A DNA stretch of 64,000 bases from Chionoecetes opilio (taxonomy: Eukaryota > Arthropoda > Malacostraca > Decapoda > Majidae): NCBI GenBank assembly GCA_016584305.1, contig JACEEZ010016106.1, positions 18,501 through 82,500 of the forward strand, given 5' to 3'. The notes under the pieces were generated by a model. It did not search any database, was not told the DNA's origin, and saw only the letters and a program-made list of their open reading frames with translations. Positions 42,004 through 54,097 of this stretch are shown piece by piece (the stretch's first letter is position 1; each line of letters opens with the position of its first letter). The position numbers and the translations under genes were made by a program.

Positions 42004-42445
42004 ACTGACTTAATTACGTACGTACATGTAAATATAGGGCAACCATGCATTCGGTTCCTATTTTATTATTAAATCTATATATATCGTTACTATATGATAC
42101 TTTTATAGTGGTTTTGATTGGTATATTATAGTGCTTTATCTCAGGAATGGATATCTAGTTTGGATTTCGGTGACGTGGAAATGTAATGGTCGTTGCTCGG
42201 TGACGTAAAAATATAATGGTCGTTGCCCTGTCTACCGTGCTGCTTATAGGGAAGAGTGAAATTCTCATGATTTTTCTGCTTGGCTTACGAGTAGCCTACA
42301 GATAACAAAACAGAGCCAGTGATGTACTTGTAGTATATTAAAATGCACTCACACCATGAAAACAAAAGCCAGGGATTTTTTTATTTATTGGTTAAAGAAA
42401 AATGTACAGTTAAGGAATAATGAATGATGTCTTTACAAATAATCC

Positions 42446-42491
42446 AAATGTGTGTGTGTGTGTGTGTTTGTGTGTGTGTGTTTGTGTGTTT

Positions 42492-42532
<41 letters not shown>
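42446..42532. repeat. GT/GTTT microsatellite
   Basis: GTGTGTGT with periodic GTTT interruptions. Confidence 0.9.
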
Positions 42533-42734
42533 TGATGTGGTCAGCATGCAGCTTTGTCGAGGTAGCAGCATGTGAAGACAGCCTAACCTTCCAGTCTGTC
42601 TGCCTCCCAGCCTGCCTCCGGGGTTAGGGTCTCTGTGCCCGGGCTGTCACTCTCATGCCATGATCTCATACATAAAGATGAGGGTTTTTTGGGCAGCCTT
42701 TTTATTGATTCTCAAACAGTTCCTTGTGTCCCCT

Positions 42735-42875
42735 AACATTCCGTTCTTTCCCCTTCCCTCACCGTTTCGCTATTGTTCTATAACCCCTCCCCTTTTTATG
42801 CTTTGCCATAGTGCCATATGACCTCTGATGTTGGCGCATTCACCTTTTTTAGCATTAAATCAATCAATCAATCCT
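42735..42875 (+). mobile_element. TCAA-tailed LINE-like 3' fragment, copy 1
   Basis: TAACATTCCGTTCTTTCCCC, TATGCTTTGCCATAGTGCCA, TGACCTCTGATGTTGG, then TCAATCAATCAATC. Copies at 46125 and 51062. Confidence 0.7.
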
Positions 42876-43364
42876 TGTGTCGCCATTACTTTACTGTCGG
42901 GTTATAGGATTTCCTTGACATTGCAGGATGGAGTCAGAAATTATGTATTTTCTGACATTATAAGTAAGCATTTTTTTATTTCCTCATTGAACCATTATTC
43001 CACACCTCAGATACTATACGTACATGTATTAGTTTGTTATTGGTGAAAATAATGGAAAACCGCTGTTTATTTACGTTTAAGTTTTAGGAGTGCTGATGAA
43101 CCTGTCATATTTTCTCCTATAATTTTTTTTCTCATCATTTGAAGAAATTTTGAGGGAAGTAAATTGGCATGTTTTTTTTTCTTTCTACAAATCCATAGTA
43201 ATAAATTATTTTTACTATTTTTCAATAAATATATTTTTTATTGCGTCTGAGCGTGTAGCATCCAGGGTTTGGGTACTGAAGGGGTCAAGCCCTGCACCTT
43301 CGTGTGTCAGGCTTTGATGTGTCTTAGTGATCCATGGGAAGCTTTGGAAATGATTGGCAGCTAT
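42876..43364. other. AT-rich sequence, no recognisable gene
   Basis: Nothing assignable beyond short A/T runs. Confidence 0.4.
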
Positions 43365-43577
43365 TTAACCCCTTCACGCCCAGATCTTTCCTTTGCTGTA
43401 TAAAATCGTCATTTGTCAGCCATAAAATTACAAACAGTGACTTAACATACCAAATTAGGTAGTGAATAAGGATAATAAACAGGTCATAGCTATTAAAATA
43501 TTGCTTATAGTCACTAACAATTGTCTAATGGTACCCAAATCACAATGGAAATTACGCTCTGGGTCTCAAGGGGTTAA
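43365..43577 (-). mobile_element. TTAA-flanked MITE, copy 10
   Basis: TTAACCCCTTCACGCCCAGA to GGGTCTCAAGGGGTTAA. Confidence 0.8.
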
Positions 43578-44294
43578 GATGGTTGAAATTCAGCACAAGT
43601 TCCCTCATGAACATTCTCTGCTGTCCTCTCTCAAGTCTGTATAGAAGAGTGATGGGAGGCAAACAGCCATGCAGTAAGGCCTCCAAACAGATGTACAGTA
43701 CTCATTACTAGGTGGAGGCGCCCCCGAGCTGCCTGGATTTGATCCATAGATAATTGAAAAGTATCACTACGAGGGTCACAAATTGTCTGTTAGGTTGTTA
43801 GAAAGTTATTCCTGTATCACCTAGGCTTGGCGTGGAGGCCAGTGTGCCTCAAGGCAGCCGTGTCTGCACTGCAAGGGATGCCTGAACACTTGAGGTCATC
43901 ATCAGATGACAGGCCATTATTGATATCATTATTATTGCTGTTATCATTATCATCATTATTCTAATTATTCCTTTATTGATTTTTCATACATAGTACTTGC
44001 CTTCTCCCAAAGAAGTGGGGGACACAGCTAAAAGCAGATTTCTCAAAAACATCGAAATAACCTACAAACAATTTAACAAACTTAAACTTCTATTCAATCT
44101 TCAAGCACAGCGGAGCTTAAAATATTACACGATATCAAGAGATCCTCCTAAACATTTTACTCATACATTCTACTTTTGCTCACATTCACACCTTTTTCTC
44201 ACAATACATATATAATAATAATAATAACTGATAATAATAATAATAATGATTAGTATTATATTTTTACCCGAAGGAGTATGCGCCTGTATTTAAA
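43578..44294. other. Unassigned sequence with ATT/ATC microsatellites
   Basis: Simple ATT/ATC-rich tract at about 43915-43970 and AATAAT runs at 44213-44250; no gene seen. Confidence 0.5.
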
Positions 44295-44642
44295 TTTTTT
44301 TTTTTTTTACATTTGTGCCTATAGCGCCTGTAGGCAGTGACCTCCAGGGGTGGGATGGTAGGCCCTGGTGGTTCACTTGAGGGCTGTGATGGTTGGCCCT
44401 CGCCCGTGGTGGCGCAGGCAGGATTTTTAAAGTGACGCCTGTGATTACAGGCTCATGCCGCCCCCCTGTGTCCTCCGATGCACTAGCAATCGAAGGTAGA
44501 GTTAATGGGCAGCATGTGGGTGTTTGTAGGCCACTCAACAGTACAGAAAGATTTTAAGTGGATTTTGGTTCTCGTCGGGGATCAAACTCGGGTCACCGAG
44601 AACGCCACTCGGAGACGCTAACCACTCTGCTACCGCCTCCCC
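44295..44642 (-). mobile_element. tRNA-derived SINE, copy 2
   Basis: Head at the right (minus strand AGCAGAGTGGTTAGCGTCTC), poly-A as the T-run at 44295-44308. Collinear with 32636-32999. Confidence 0.85.
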
Positions 44643-45021
44643 TAATGCATATGCATGCATATAGATATATACATTGATATACCTTCATTCATACATATAC
44701 ACATGTATATTATTATTATTATTATTATTATAAATATCATTATTACTATCATAATTATGATTATTATTGTTGATTTTATACTTTTCTTATATTGCTATGA
44801 TGGTAAACTTTGTATTGTGTGTAGCTGCATTGAGGAAACACAGTGTTATATATTTGGTACCCAAGACATCATATTGATGTTTGTTATACTAACGAGTGTT
44901 TCCAGACATATATAGTAGGTCCTGTGTGATAGATGCATTACTATGTACAAAGTAGGATAGCTATGTTCAGAAATATATAATCAACATTACTGTAAGAATA
45001 AACACAGTTTATATGTGTGTG

Positions 45022-45022
45022 T

Positions 45023-45097
<75 letters not shown>
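45022..45097. repeat. CA microsatellite
   Basis: GTGTGTGTGA followed by about 70 bases of CA repeats, a small GT/CA palindrome. Confidence 0.95.
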
Positions 45098-45100
<3 letters not shown>

Positions 45101-45429
45101 GGTCCATCATATTTTACTTAATTGTAAAGACAGGACATTTTCGATTGAGCAGCTCATCAATATAAAAAGTCTTCCAGATGACTTACAGCAAAACCATTTA
45201 TATGAATACAGTTGATAAGCAGGACATTCATTGCTTTATTGTTGTTAAAGCCTTGAATTTATCCTATCCATTCTGACACCTGTTCCTAAGTGATTGCTAT
45301 TGACTTGAGTTTCATCATTCCAGTTACTATTTACATCGGGCGATCTTTAGATGGTAGTAGTCAATCCTATCCTGCGTTTTATCCTAATTAATCCTACGTT
45401 CCCACAGTCCCATCTGAGCGTGACTTTGC

Positions 45430-45710
45430 GTGTTGTGTGTTGCTCAGCCTTCCCTTGTAGCCTGCCTGTGTTGTGTTGCTCAGCCTTCCCTTGTAGCCTG
45501 CCTGTGTTGTGTGTTGATCAGCCTTCCCTTGTAGCCTGCCTGTGTTGTGTGTTGATCAGCCTTCCCTTGTAGCCTGCCTGTGTTGTGTGTTGATCAGCCT
45601 TCCCTTGTAGCCTGCCTGTGTTGTGTGTTGATCAGCCTTCCCTTGTAGCCTGCCTGTGTTGTGTGTTGATCAGCCTTCCCTTGTAGCCTGCCTGTGGTGC
45701 GCGCTGATAG
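45430..45710. repeat. 38-bp tandem repeat, about 7 copies
   Basis: Unit GTTGATCAGCCTTCCCTTGT plus AGCCTGCCTGTGTTGTGT. Nearly identical copies; the first two are slightly shorter variants. Confidence 0.9.
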
Positions 45711-46124
45711 TTTTGTTTTCAAGAATGGACACTAGGGTTGAATGAAATATATGAAGAAAACATTTGATTCAGATGAACTAGACTTGTGGACAAAATTGAT
45801 GTAGATATTATGGGTCTTACTGTTTATATGTGCTCTATGTATACATATGTTATATATACATTATTAGTCAATAGAAATAACTGGATCTGGTAGTAGAGTG
45901 CGTGTTGGGTAGATGTATGTTCAAGGATGTGACGAGAAACGGGTACAGATGAGAAAAGTTATGAGGCCTTTGTCCTATGGGGGACTTGTCATGTGTTATG
46001 TCACTTTAAAGGATCATTGTTTCAAAATTCTGATCACAACTCAAGCTGCACAAACAGCCTTGAGGTGTGGCCGAGGGTGGTGTTGGTGTCCACAGCCTGC
46101 ATCTGATCTAACCATCCTGCTGTA

Positions 46125-46285
46125 ACATTCCGTTCCTCTCCCCTTCCCTCACGTTTCACTCTTTCTCTATAACCCCTCCCCTTTTTATGCTTTGCCATAG
46201 TGCCACATGACCTCTGATGTCTGGTACAGTCCCCCTTTTTTGGCATTAAGTCAATCAAACAATCAGTCAATATGTAGGTGGGTAA
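46125..46285 (+). mobile_element. TCAA-tailed LINE-like 3' fragment, copy 2
   Basis: TAACATTCCGTTCCTCTCCC, TGCTTTGCCATAGTGCCACA, then AAGTCAATCAAACAATCAGT. Confidence 0.7.
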
Positions 46286-47393
46286 AGGCTTAGATATTGA
46301 AATGAATCGATTTTTCAAGTTTTAGTTAAGTTCAGTTTATTTACATCTCTTACAAAAACTTATAGTAGCCTTCCATCAAGGAAGCCAAAACAAATTTATA
46401 AGCAATATGATGAGAAGCTACCGAGATGATCATTGACATAACAATACACATGTACAGTGTATGGCAGGAGGCAGCCTGGTGGTGTATATAGTGGGCTGCA
46501 CACGCACACGCACACACGTTTGCATATAGAGGTAGACATATATTTATCAAGAGGAAACAAGATTTATTTCATATAGAATTATCTGGTGTACATAGGTGTA
46601 GATGGAAGTTTATATATCTGATGTATTTTTGTTAAATGTGAAAATAGTGTACAGTCCATCTGCCCGTCGCCATGAACCTCAGTCCCCGAGCCAGGGATTG
46701 GTTATAAGCATGAATATTATTTCATTGCGACTAGGTAAAAGGTTACTGCAGAGCTACAAATATCATAGTCTATGACTGAACTTGTAGGATAACATAATTA
46801 TAAACATGCCATGATTTGATGTGGTAGAATTTTATGATATATGTACAATGCTTATTTTGTTTTTATATGATGATTATTGTGAAAGAATCTCACCAGCGAA
46901 TCAAAGTAGATACATAAGAACTGATCAGTTGCATAGAATTACAGATATGATAGAAGCATGCTCTTAATACTGCCTTTAATTCAATATGTGAAACCAAGCC
47001 ATTTTCTGAATCATACAACAATCTTGCAACCTGAGTGTCGGTGAGGTCAGCTACACTCACCCATGAGACTAAACATATCTTATTGCTATACTTTTATCCC
47101 CTATTGAGTGTCCTTCACAAACACCTCTACCTCATTCTCCTCTCAAAATGATCTCAACATAATATAGCCGTCTGTGGTCACCATCTTTTCTTCCGTTAGC
47201 TTATTTCAATATTATGGATCAATCTTTCCTCCCTTGCTGGGCCACCAAACCTGCAGACACCTTTTGTAGAGCCACACGTTGTGCAGTTCTCGTGCTCGGT
47301 GCACATATTTATAACTGATGAACATGTGGTCATGGGATTGACTTGTTTTGCACGGTCCATCAGAAAGAGGAGGGCACTTCAGCATGTACACAC
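46286..47393. other. AT-rich intergenic sequence
   Basis: No gene or clear repeat recognised. Short CACACGCACACG tract at 46498-46515. Confidence 0.4.
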
Positions 47394-47618
47394 ATAAGAA
47401 CATAAGAAAATAAGGAAGCTACAAGAGGCCGTGAGACCTACACGTGGTAGTTCCTGTTACTTAACTCTCTACATCCACCTCTCTTCCCCATCCATGAATT
47501 TATCCAGACTCCATTTAAAGACCCCAATAGACTCCGCATTGACCACCTGACGACCGAGTCCATTCCAATCATTCACCACCCTATTTGTGAACCAGTTTCT
47601 CCCTATTTCCTTTTTACA
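47394..47618 (-). mobile_element. CR1-like LINE 3' end
   Basis: CATAAGAACATAAGAAAATA, GGAAGCTACAAGAGGCCGTG, then the reverse of the NWFTNRVVNDWN coding end. Confidence 0.75.
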
Positions 47619-48385
47619 CAACAATAGACAGGGCTTCCTTTTGCACTAGCTGTACAGGTCCTGTGCCGCGATGCTGTAGTGATGTGACCCGCCTGGCATG
47701 TCTGGACTGATGTGCTGATATCAGTGTAGGGCATTTAGTACAGTCATGCTGAGTATCAGAATGTGTTGAGTTAGGAATGATGATGTATTCTTTAACACAA
47801 AATCAAACTGAGCAGTCTTGACTAACCTGTTTTGATAGAAATGTTGGTTAGAATTTCATGATGTGTTGTGTGACGTGTAGCATACATTTCCTGAAGATCC
47901 ACATATACAGTACATACATCCACATTTTAGATCACCTTAGATGGGTAACTTGTGTTTTCTGGCTCTGTGGTGTTGTATACATGGTTGATGTTGCTGCTTG
48001 GTGTGCAGTTACTGTTACATGTTATTTTGAAAGACCAGGCAGTTCATAGAATGATAGGGAAAAAAACCAACCTGTGAAATGTATGGTACAAGTGGTCTTA
48101 TGTACAAGGGTGTAACAAATAGGTTGAATGGAAGGTACATGTACATATACCCACACAAGATAAGACATTGTTCACTGCATGAATATAACTGACTCTGTAA
48201 TTTGATAATTCTAAGAACATTGACTGTTGCAGATCATTTGTATACTTTTAATGTTCACCAGAGTTCAGCTTGACGGTGTTGTTGGGTGCATCACAGTAGT
48301 GGTGTGTAGTACAGTGCGTAGTCCCCCCACTGTGTAATGGTAGCTCATGCCTGGTAGCTGTCATTGTTCATTATTGGTAGCTTAC
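47619..48385. other. Intergenic, no recognisable gene
   Basis: AT-rich, unique-looking. Confidence 0.4.
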
Positions 48386-48450
48386 ATAAGAACATAAGAA
48401 AATAAGGAAGCTACAAGAGGCCGCGAGACCTACATCTGGTAGTTCCTGTA
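48386..48450 (-). mobile_element. CR1-like LINE tail
   Basis: AAGAACATAAGAAAATAAGG, AAGCTACAAGAGGCCGCGAG, TGGTAGTTCCTGTA. Confidence 0.7.
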
Positions 48451-48663
48451 AAGCTTGGGTGATGTCATTTGCAAGTTGATATGTACGTACACATACTTGA
48501 TTTATATACATCTTGCTTTGCTTGGGGTAACTTAGATGTACCTTATGAATTGTGTTCATTACTTGCCAAATGTATTATGACACTTCTTGCTTTCATTGAT
48601 ATTCATAATTTCTTACAAGTTATTTCCATGATACTGATGTACAGGCAGCGTTGTACATGGTTA

Positions 48664-48898
48664 CAGGGAGTTTCTTACACAAGTTGTTTCGTACCCAGGT
48701 TTTGTTAGTTGTTTCGTACACTGATTTTGAGTTTTATCGTACATACCTGGTGTAGTTTCGTAACTCTAGTAATCAAGTTTAACTGAGCTGAGTATACGAA
48801 ATGACTATGGTTTCATATAGACTATGAAACAACTTTTTTGGTGTACGAATCTACTGGTGTACGAAACAACTTGTGTACGAACTGACTGCACCCCGTTG
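48664..48898. mobile_element. TA-flanked MITE with GTTTCGTAC motifs
   Basis: Arms ACACAAGTTGTTTCGTACCC and GTGTACGAAACAACTTGTGT are inverted; TA lies on both sides. Additional TTTCGTA motifs inside. Tc1/mariner-type by its TA flanks, tentatively. Confidence 0.55.
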
Positions 48899-49182
48899 TA
48901 CATAGAAGCAACAGAGGCCAAAGACAGATAGTGCTGACCATGGAGTAGTCATATCTAGTTCCTTGACCTTCTCCAGTAGTTCTCAGTAGAGGCTTATTGA
49001 GAAATAGGCATCAGCCAACACCTCCTCTACTGGTGGTGCACAATTTCTATGAAGTTTGGTAATTATGTACATATATTATTTCTTTCCCCAAGCTTTATGT
49101 TGTAACCCAGGTGCATAGAGTTTCATTTGATTCACCTCTTTTACATGTATTTTGAATGCTTTATAGTCTAGTTTCTTTTGTT

Positions 49183-49445
49183 TACCGTAGATAACACTAT
49201 AGTCGTCACGGTTTCACGTCACGGTGCACTAATGTTGCCAGGCGCCATATATTACAAATTTTAGCATCACTACAGACTAGTATGTGTCACTGAAGACAGG
49301 TACATAACATAAACTACTGTGCATGCCTCTTCCGTGGCACATACAAGTCTGTAGTGATGCTTTAGTTGTGAAATTCGTAATATATGGCGCCTGGCGACAT
49401 CAGTGCACCGTGGCGACTATAGTGTTATCTACGCCTTCTACGGTA
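49183..49445. mobile_element. Palindromic MITE, TACCGTAGATAACAC family, copy 3 (loop inverted)
   Basis: Same arms as copies at 14591 and 18180, but the loop reads TAAACTACTGTGCATGCCTC, the reverse complement of the loop in copies 1 and 2. Confidence 0.75.
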
Positions 49446-50014
49446 TGTTGGTGGTGCATCGCTAGTTTGATGGAAGTGGTCACTCATGTCGCTAGTGCTC
49501 TGGTAGCATTTAGCAGGAACCTTCCCCATGTATAACCCCCCCCCCCCCCCCCCCCCACGCTGCTGACGGTGTAAGGTGTAAGGCCTGTAGTCTTTCCAAT
49601 GTATCAAGTCGCTTTAATTTCTACCCATTACCATTATAATTACATATACTATATACATTCCTACTCTCCCCCTATGGTGGTAAGCGAACAATACCTCCCT
49701 CACATAAAGGATAAAACTACCACTCTTCTAATAATTGAGAGGATGATTGGTGTATAATTTCCACAAATGACTTGATAAAATGGAAAGACTATAGCCATCA
49801 TCACAGCCCAAACATTTGTACCCACTGCAGTGAACCATTGCTTCAGAGGATGCTAGTCAGATATGTGATTTATATTTTGAGTATGGTCGAACCCATCGCT
49901 GTGGGCCTCAGAATAAAAGGAATTAATTTCACCTCCGTCTTAAAAATCCTCGCACATCACAAAACAGGAACAATTTTCAATGCATGGATGATGGCTATAG
50001 TACTTTGGGTTTTT

Positions 50015-50201
50015 TTCAATGAGGTGAAAAATCCTGACCCCTTGCTGCTTACTGACTGATATTTGATGCCAGGAGAAGGGAATACTACGGTTCTTCTAAA
50101 TTTCAGCTATCTTTTATCATAGTTAACCATATTATCAGGTAAACATAGGCATCATTTTAAGCATGAGACCTTAAGATAGAATGGAATTTTTGCCTCGTTA
50201 A
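50015..50201. mobile_element. TTAACGAGGCGA element, copy 2
   Basis: TCAATGAGGTGAAAAATCC at the left, GGAATTTTTGCCTCGTTAA at the right; collinear (reversed) with 33415-33808 minus its MITE. Confidence 0.65.
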
Positions 50202-50357
50202 AAAAAAAAGATTATAGTCACTTATACTCATTCCCTAACCCATTACCTTGCCTTAAACCCTTTCCCTTTAACTTTTTTTTTTGCCTTTAAACTTTCCTTC
50301 ATATTAATTTCGAAAGCATTATGGGTGGAGGCGAAATGGAATGGAATTTTCGCCTCG

Positions 50358-50569
50358 TTAACCCCTTCACACCCAGATTTTTCCTTTGCTATATAAAATA
50401 GTTAGTTGTTAGCCATAAAATTACGAAAATTAACTGAATATACCAAATTAGTTACCTAGTCGACAAGGATAGTAAACAGGTCATATCTATAAATTGCTTA
50501 TATTCACTAAAAATCGTCTAATGGTGCCAAATTACAATGGAAATTACGTTCTGGGCCTCAAGGGGTTAA
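50358..50569 (-). mobile_element. TTAA-flanked MITE, copy 11
   Basis: TTAACCCCTTCACACCCAGA to TGGGCCTCAAGGGGTTAA, preceded by GGAATTTTCGCCTCG, a tip of the TTAACGAGGCGA family. Confidence 0.8.
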
Positions 50570-51061
50570 AAAAAAAATAAGACTAGTGTGTAACAGCAGG
50601 AAACCGTCCATACAATCTATAAACGAATAGTACGACAACTACCTTTGATGTGGCAACTTGCTGCTGGTCATAAGAGGAGCCAGTCTTGTGTAACAGCAAC
50701 TCACTTACAGCGTGAGGTTACGACAGCATTAGCTTGTGTGCCTCAAGGAGTGGTTGGAGTAGACAGACTTGTGATGTATGGCCTCTGCTTCCGCCATGTC
50801 CAAGGATATTAGAAAGACGACTTCTACTAATATCCTTGGCTATGTCCTACTATCCTGCCTCTATCTTACTACTGCCCGTTCCAGTTCTTTTCCTCATCTG
50901 CCCTCCCTTTCCCGACCTTGTCTTGAGGACGTTCTCCCGGAATCCCCCTCCTTCTCCCTCAGTAATTTAATCTCCTTCCTCCAACAAATACACATCCTTC
51001 ATACAATTGAATATTCAATACAATATCCTTCCAAAAAATACACATCCTTCATCTGATATCT

Positions 51062-51198
51062 AACCATCCTTCTGTAACAATGCGTTCCTCTCCCCTTCCC
51101 TCACCGTTTCACTCTCTCTCCAACCCCTCCCCTTATTATGCTTTGCCATAGAGCCATATCACCTCTGATGTCTGGCACATTTCCCTCCCTTTTTGGCA
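51062..51198 (+). mobile_element. TCAA-family LINE-like fragment, copy 3, cut by a MITE
   Basis: TAACCATCCTTCTGTAACAA, TATGCTTTGCCATAGAGCCA, GGCATTA, then MITE copy 12 begins at the TTAA where copy 2 continues AAGTCAATC. Confidence 0.65.
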
Positions 51199-51302
51199 TT
51201 AACCCCTTCCCGCCCAGATCTTTCCTTTGCTATAGAAAATTGTCTGTTGTTAGCCATAAAATAACGAAAAGTAACTGAATATACCAAACTAGTTAGTCGA
51301 CA
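51199..51302 (-). mobile_element. TTAA-flanked MITE, copy 12, truncated
   Basis: TTAACCCCTTCCCGCCCAGA to ACTAGTTAGTCGACA, then unrelated GTGGTCGCGGT repeats. Confidence 0.7.
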
Positions 51303-51714
51303 GTGGTCGCGGTCGGTTTCAGTGGTCGCGGTTATGAAGATGGCACGAGGGGGGATGACAAGCACATAACATGGTGACTTTCTCCCTGAGCTTCCCTATA
51401 AGTGTGCTGCAATGCCTGGGTTCTTGATCTGTGGAGAATGGAGAGCTTGACATGAGCATGGCATGACATGCCATGCTCTCCATTCATTGATAGGCTACCT
51501 AGGTATTAATTCGAATGTTTAAGCCGTTAATTAGTGGTTTCATCCAAGCCTCGCAGGTAAAAGGAGTGTAAACTTTGAAGGGAAGTCTGAATTACGCATA
51601 AACATTGAATCACAAACTGAACATTGTGTAAGAACATAAGAACCAAGGTAAAGATTTGCTACGCATATCTTTATGCATATCTTTATCCATATTATGCGTA
51701 GCATATCTTTACCT

Positions 51715-51855
51715 TGATAAGAACATAAGAAAATAAGGAAGCTACAAGATGCTCGGCCTCTTATAGCTTCCTTATTTTCTTACATTTCTTCTATTTCTGA
51801 TATCACGGCCTCTGAGCCCGTGAGATCTACACGTGGTAGTCCCTGTAGTCAATAT
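51715..51855. mobile_element. Two CR1-like tails in inverted arrangement
   Basis: AAGAACATAAGAAAATAAGG (minus) is followed by CGGCCTCTTATAGCTTCCTT (plus) and then CGTGAGATCTACACGTGGTA (minus). Confidence 0.55.
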
Positions 51856-51889
51856 CAATACAAATAATAAATAGACTATTCCATTACGT

Positions 51890-52115
51890 GTGTGGGCGGT
51901 ATGTGGCGCAGGCAAGTTGGCAACAGCGGTGAGCCGTGTCGCGCGACCTGCCTTGACCGAGCGACGCCCAGTGTTTGTAGTCGAGTGTTGTGTGTTATTA
52001 ACTTATTAGTGTTTTAACTGTTTTTCTTGTGCCATCGGTGTCCCTGGCCATGTGAGCGGCGCCGCCACGTTCAGGAGGTGTTGGGGGCACGCCAGGAAGA
52101 CCGCAGCGACAGGGT
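51890..52115 (+). promoter_or_regulatory. GC-rich, CpG-rich patch ending at a donor-like site
   Basis: Sequence around 51895-52110 is notably richer in G+C and CpG than its surroundings (GTGTCGCGCGACC, GCGGCGCCGCCACG) and ends in CAGCGACAGGGTAAGG, a good splice donor. It could be a 5' untranslated exon and promoter of a rightward transcript. No coding continuation was found in the window. Confidence 0.25.
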
Positions 52116-52554
52116 AAGGCTGGGAGATGAGGGTTTTGTAGCGTTGTGGTGACGCAAGACTACCCCTGTTTCCTGGGTGTAGGGCAGGCAGACGGGAGGG
52201 AGCAAGCAAGTGGGTGTTGCCTTATAGTTGTTTTGCCTTATAGTGACAGGGTTTGGCAGGGTATGGACAGAGGGGCAGGGTACGAGGACATGGGAAGGGT
52301 CGAGTAAGACTAAACAGGGTATATGGCAGGGTTAAAGAAGGTATGAGAAGAGGTATATTACGTTATAGGTAGGAAAAAGGAGGGTGAAACAGGGTGATTG
52401 TAGAGTAAATAGTAGTAATAAGACATAGAAACTGGTACTAGAAAACAGGGTATATGGCAGGGTTTAATAAGGTAAGAGGAAAGGTAGATTGAGTTATATA
52501 GGTAGAACGAAGCAGGTGTAGTGGTTTTGAGGTGTTGAGCCTATGACCGATCAA

Positions 52555-52862
52555 GACCCTCCTATCAACCAGTCTGCCTCATATTGGGCCAAAACTATTT
52601 AACAACCTGCCAGGAAAATTAAGGAACCTCACGGAATGCTCGGTGGAAAAATTCAAACATCATTTGGACAACCACCTACAAACAATCCCGGATGAACCTC
52701 CCGTGCCTGGATATACGTCTATGAGCAGGGCAGACACGAACTCAATATCGGACCAGGTGAACCTGCAACACAGGGATGCTGGGTTCGGATGCAGCGGTGG
52801 AGCACCACGACTGTGAGGGAGTACCCTCTAGACGGAAACAAGTAAACAAGTAAACAAGTAGG
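52555..52862 (+). mobile_element. LINE 3' end (CR1/RTE-like C-terminus)
   Basis: Encodes LPHIGPKLFNNLPGKLRNLT, ECSVEKFKHHLDNHLQTIPD, EPPVPGYTSMSRADTNSISD and ends HDAGFGCSGGAPRL-like codons, followed by an AAGTAAACAAGTAAACAAGT tail. Confidence 0.75.
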
Positions 52863-53475
52863 CTAAATGAGGCGTTGTGTTGTGTGTGGCGTCACGGCCT
52901 CGAGGTATAAGTGACGTGGCTCTTTGTCGCCGTAACACCTTAATTAGCCTTCACCTAACTAACCCTTCACTAATCACGTTGCGTCATACTTTTTGTTTGT
53001 TTGTTTTGTTTAATTTGTTACCAAATAAGGGATTGTGCAAACTTCCCGCTGAAGGGAATTGTGGGATTGTGAAGTGTATATTTATTATAACCAACGAGGC
53101 CATTCCACTTGTGTATACCCAACTAATAACCTGTAACTAGTGACCCCTAATAACCAATTAATACCCTGGTGGCTGGCTGGCGGCAGCAGGGTGGCCAGAT
53201 TTGCTCATGGGCTTATTACCAAATTCCTTCATTTTTATTACCAGATTCACTTTTTTCATTACCAAACAGATAATTACCAAACAAATAATATAACATATTT
53301 ATATCTTTGGAAATACTTTGGAACTCATCCTTCCGGCTTTGACTGAAATGAACTACCGCACTGTATTGTATGCTTATTGTACTTCACATCTGTAAAGGTT
53401 CCAGCGTGCGCTCAGCCTTGATTAACCCACACGGCCGCTATGAAATATGAGGTGCCTCAAAAAATTCTAAGTCCA

Positions 53476-53906
53476 GTTAGGTTAGGTTAGGTTAGGTTAG
53501 GTATACTTTGTGGTTAAGGTTAGGTATACTTTGTGGTTAAGGTTAGGTTAGGTTAGGTATACTTTGTGGTTAAGGTTAGGTATACTTTGTGGTTAAGGTT
53601 AGGTATACTTTGTGGTTAAGGTTAGGTTAGGTTAGGTATACTTTGTGGTTAAGGTTAGGTTAGGTATACTTTGTGGTTAAGGTTAGGTTAGGTATACTTT
53701 GTGGTTAAGGTTAGGTTAGGTTAGGTTAGGTTAGGTATACTTTGTGGTTAAGGTTAGGTATACTTTGTGGTTAAGGTTAGGTTAGGTTAGGTTAGGTATA
53801 CTTTGTGGTTAAGGTTAGGTTAGGTTCGGTTAGGTATACTTTGTGGTTAAGGTTAGGTTAGGTTAGGTATACTTTGTGGTTAAGGTTAGGTTAGGTTAGG
53901 TTAGAT
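53476..53906 (+). repeat. Modular TTAGG array (interstitial telomere-like)
   Basis: Runs of GGTTA alternate with 13 copies of TATACTTTGTGGTTAAGG; the number of GGTTA units between modules varies from one to about six. TTAGG is the arthropod telomere repeat. Confidence 0.9.
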
Positions 53907-54097
53907 TTTTACATATAGTGACTGATGATTTTTTGGGGAGCCATAAATCACTTATATTTGCTTCCCCCACCCAAAAACCCCGTATTCCCGCCAGTTCCCC
54001 AGGCTTGTTGGCTATAGGGAGAAGAAAAAAAGATAGGGGTGAAGGACTTCTTCCAAAGTTTTACCATATCTTTTCATATATGATATATATATATATA

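Noticed and set aside
45430..45710. CRISPR-like array
   Set aside because: Direct repeats are contiguous 38-mers without unique spacers, in eukaryotic DNA.
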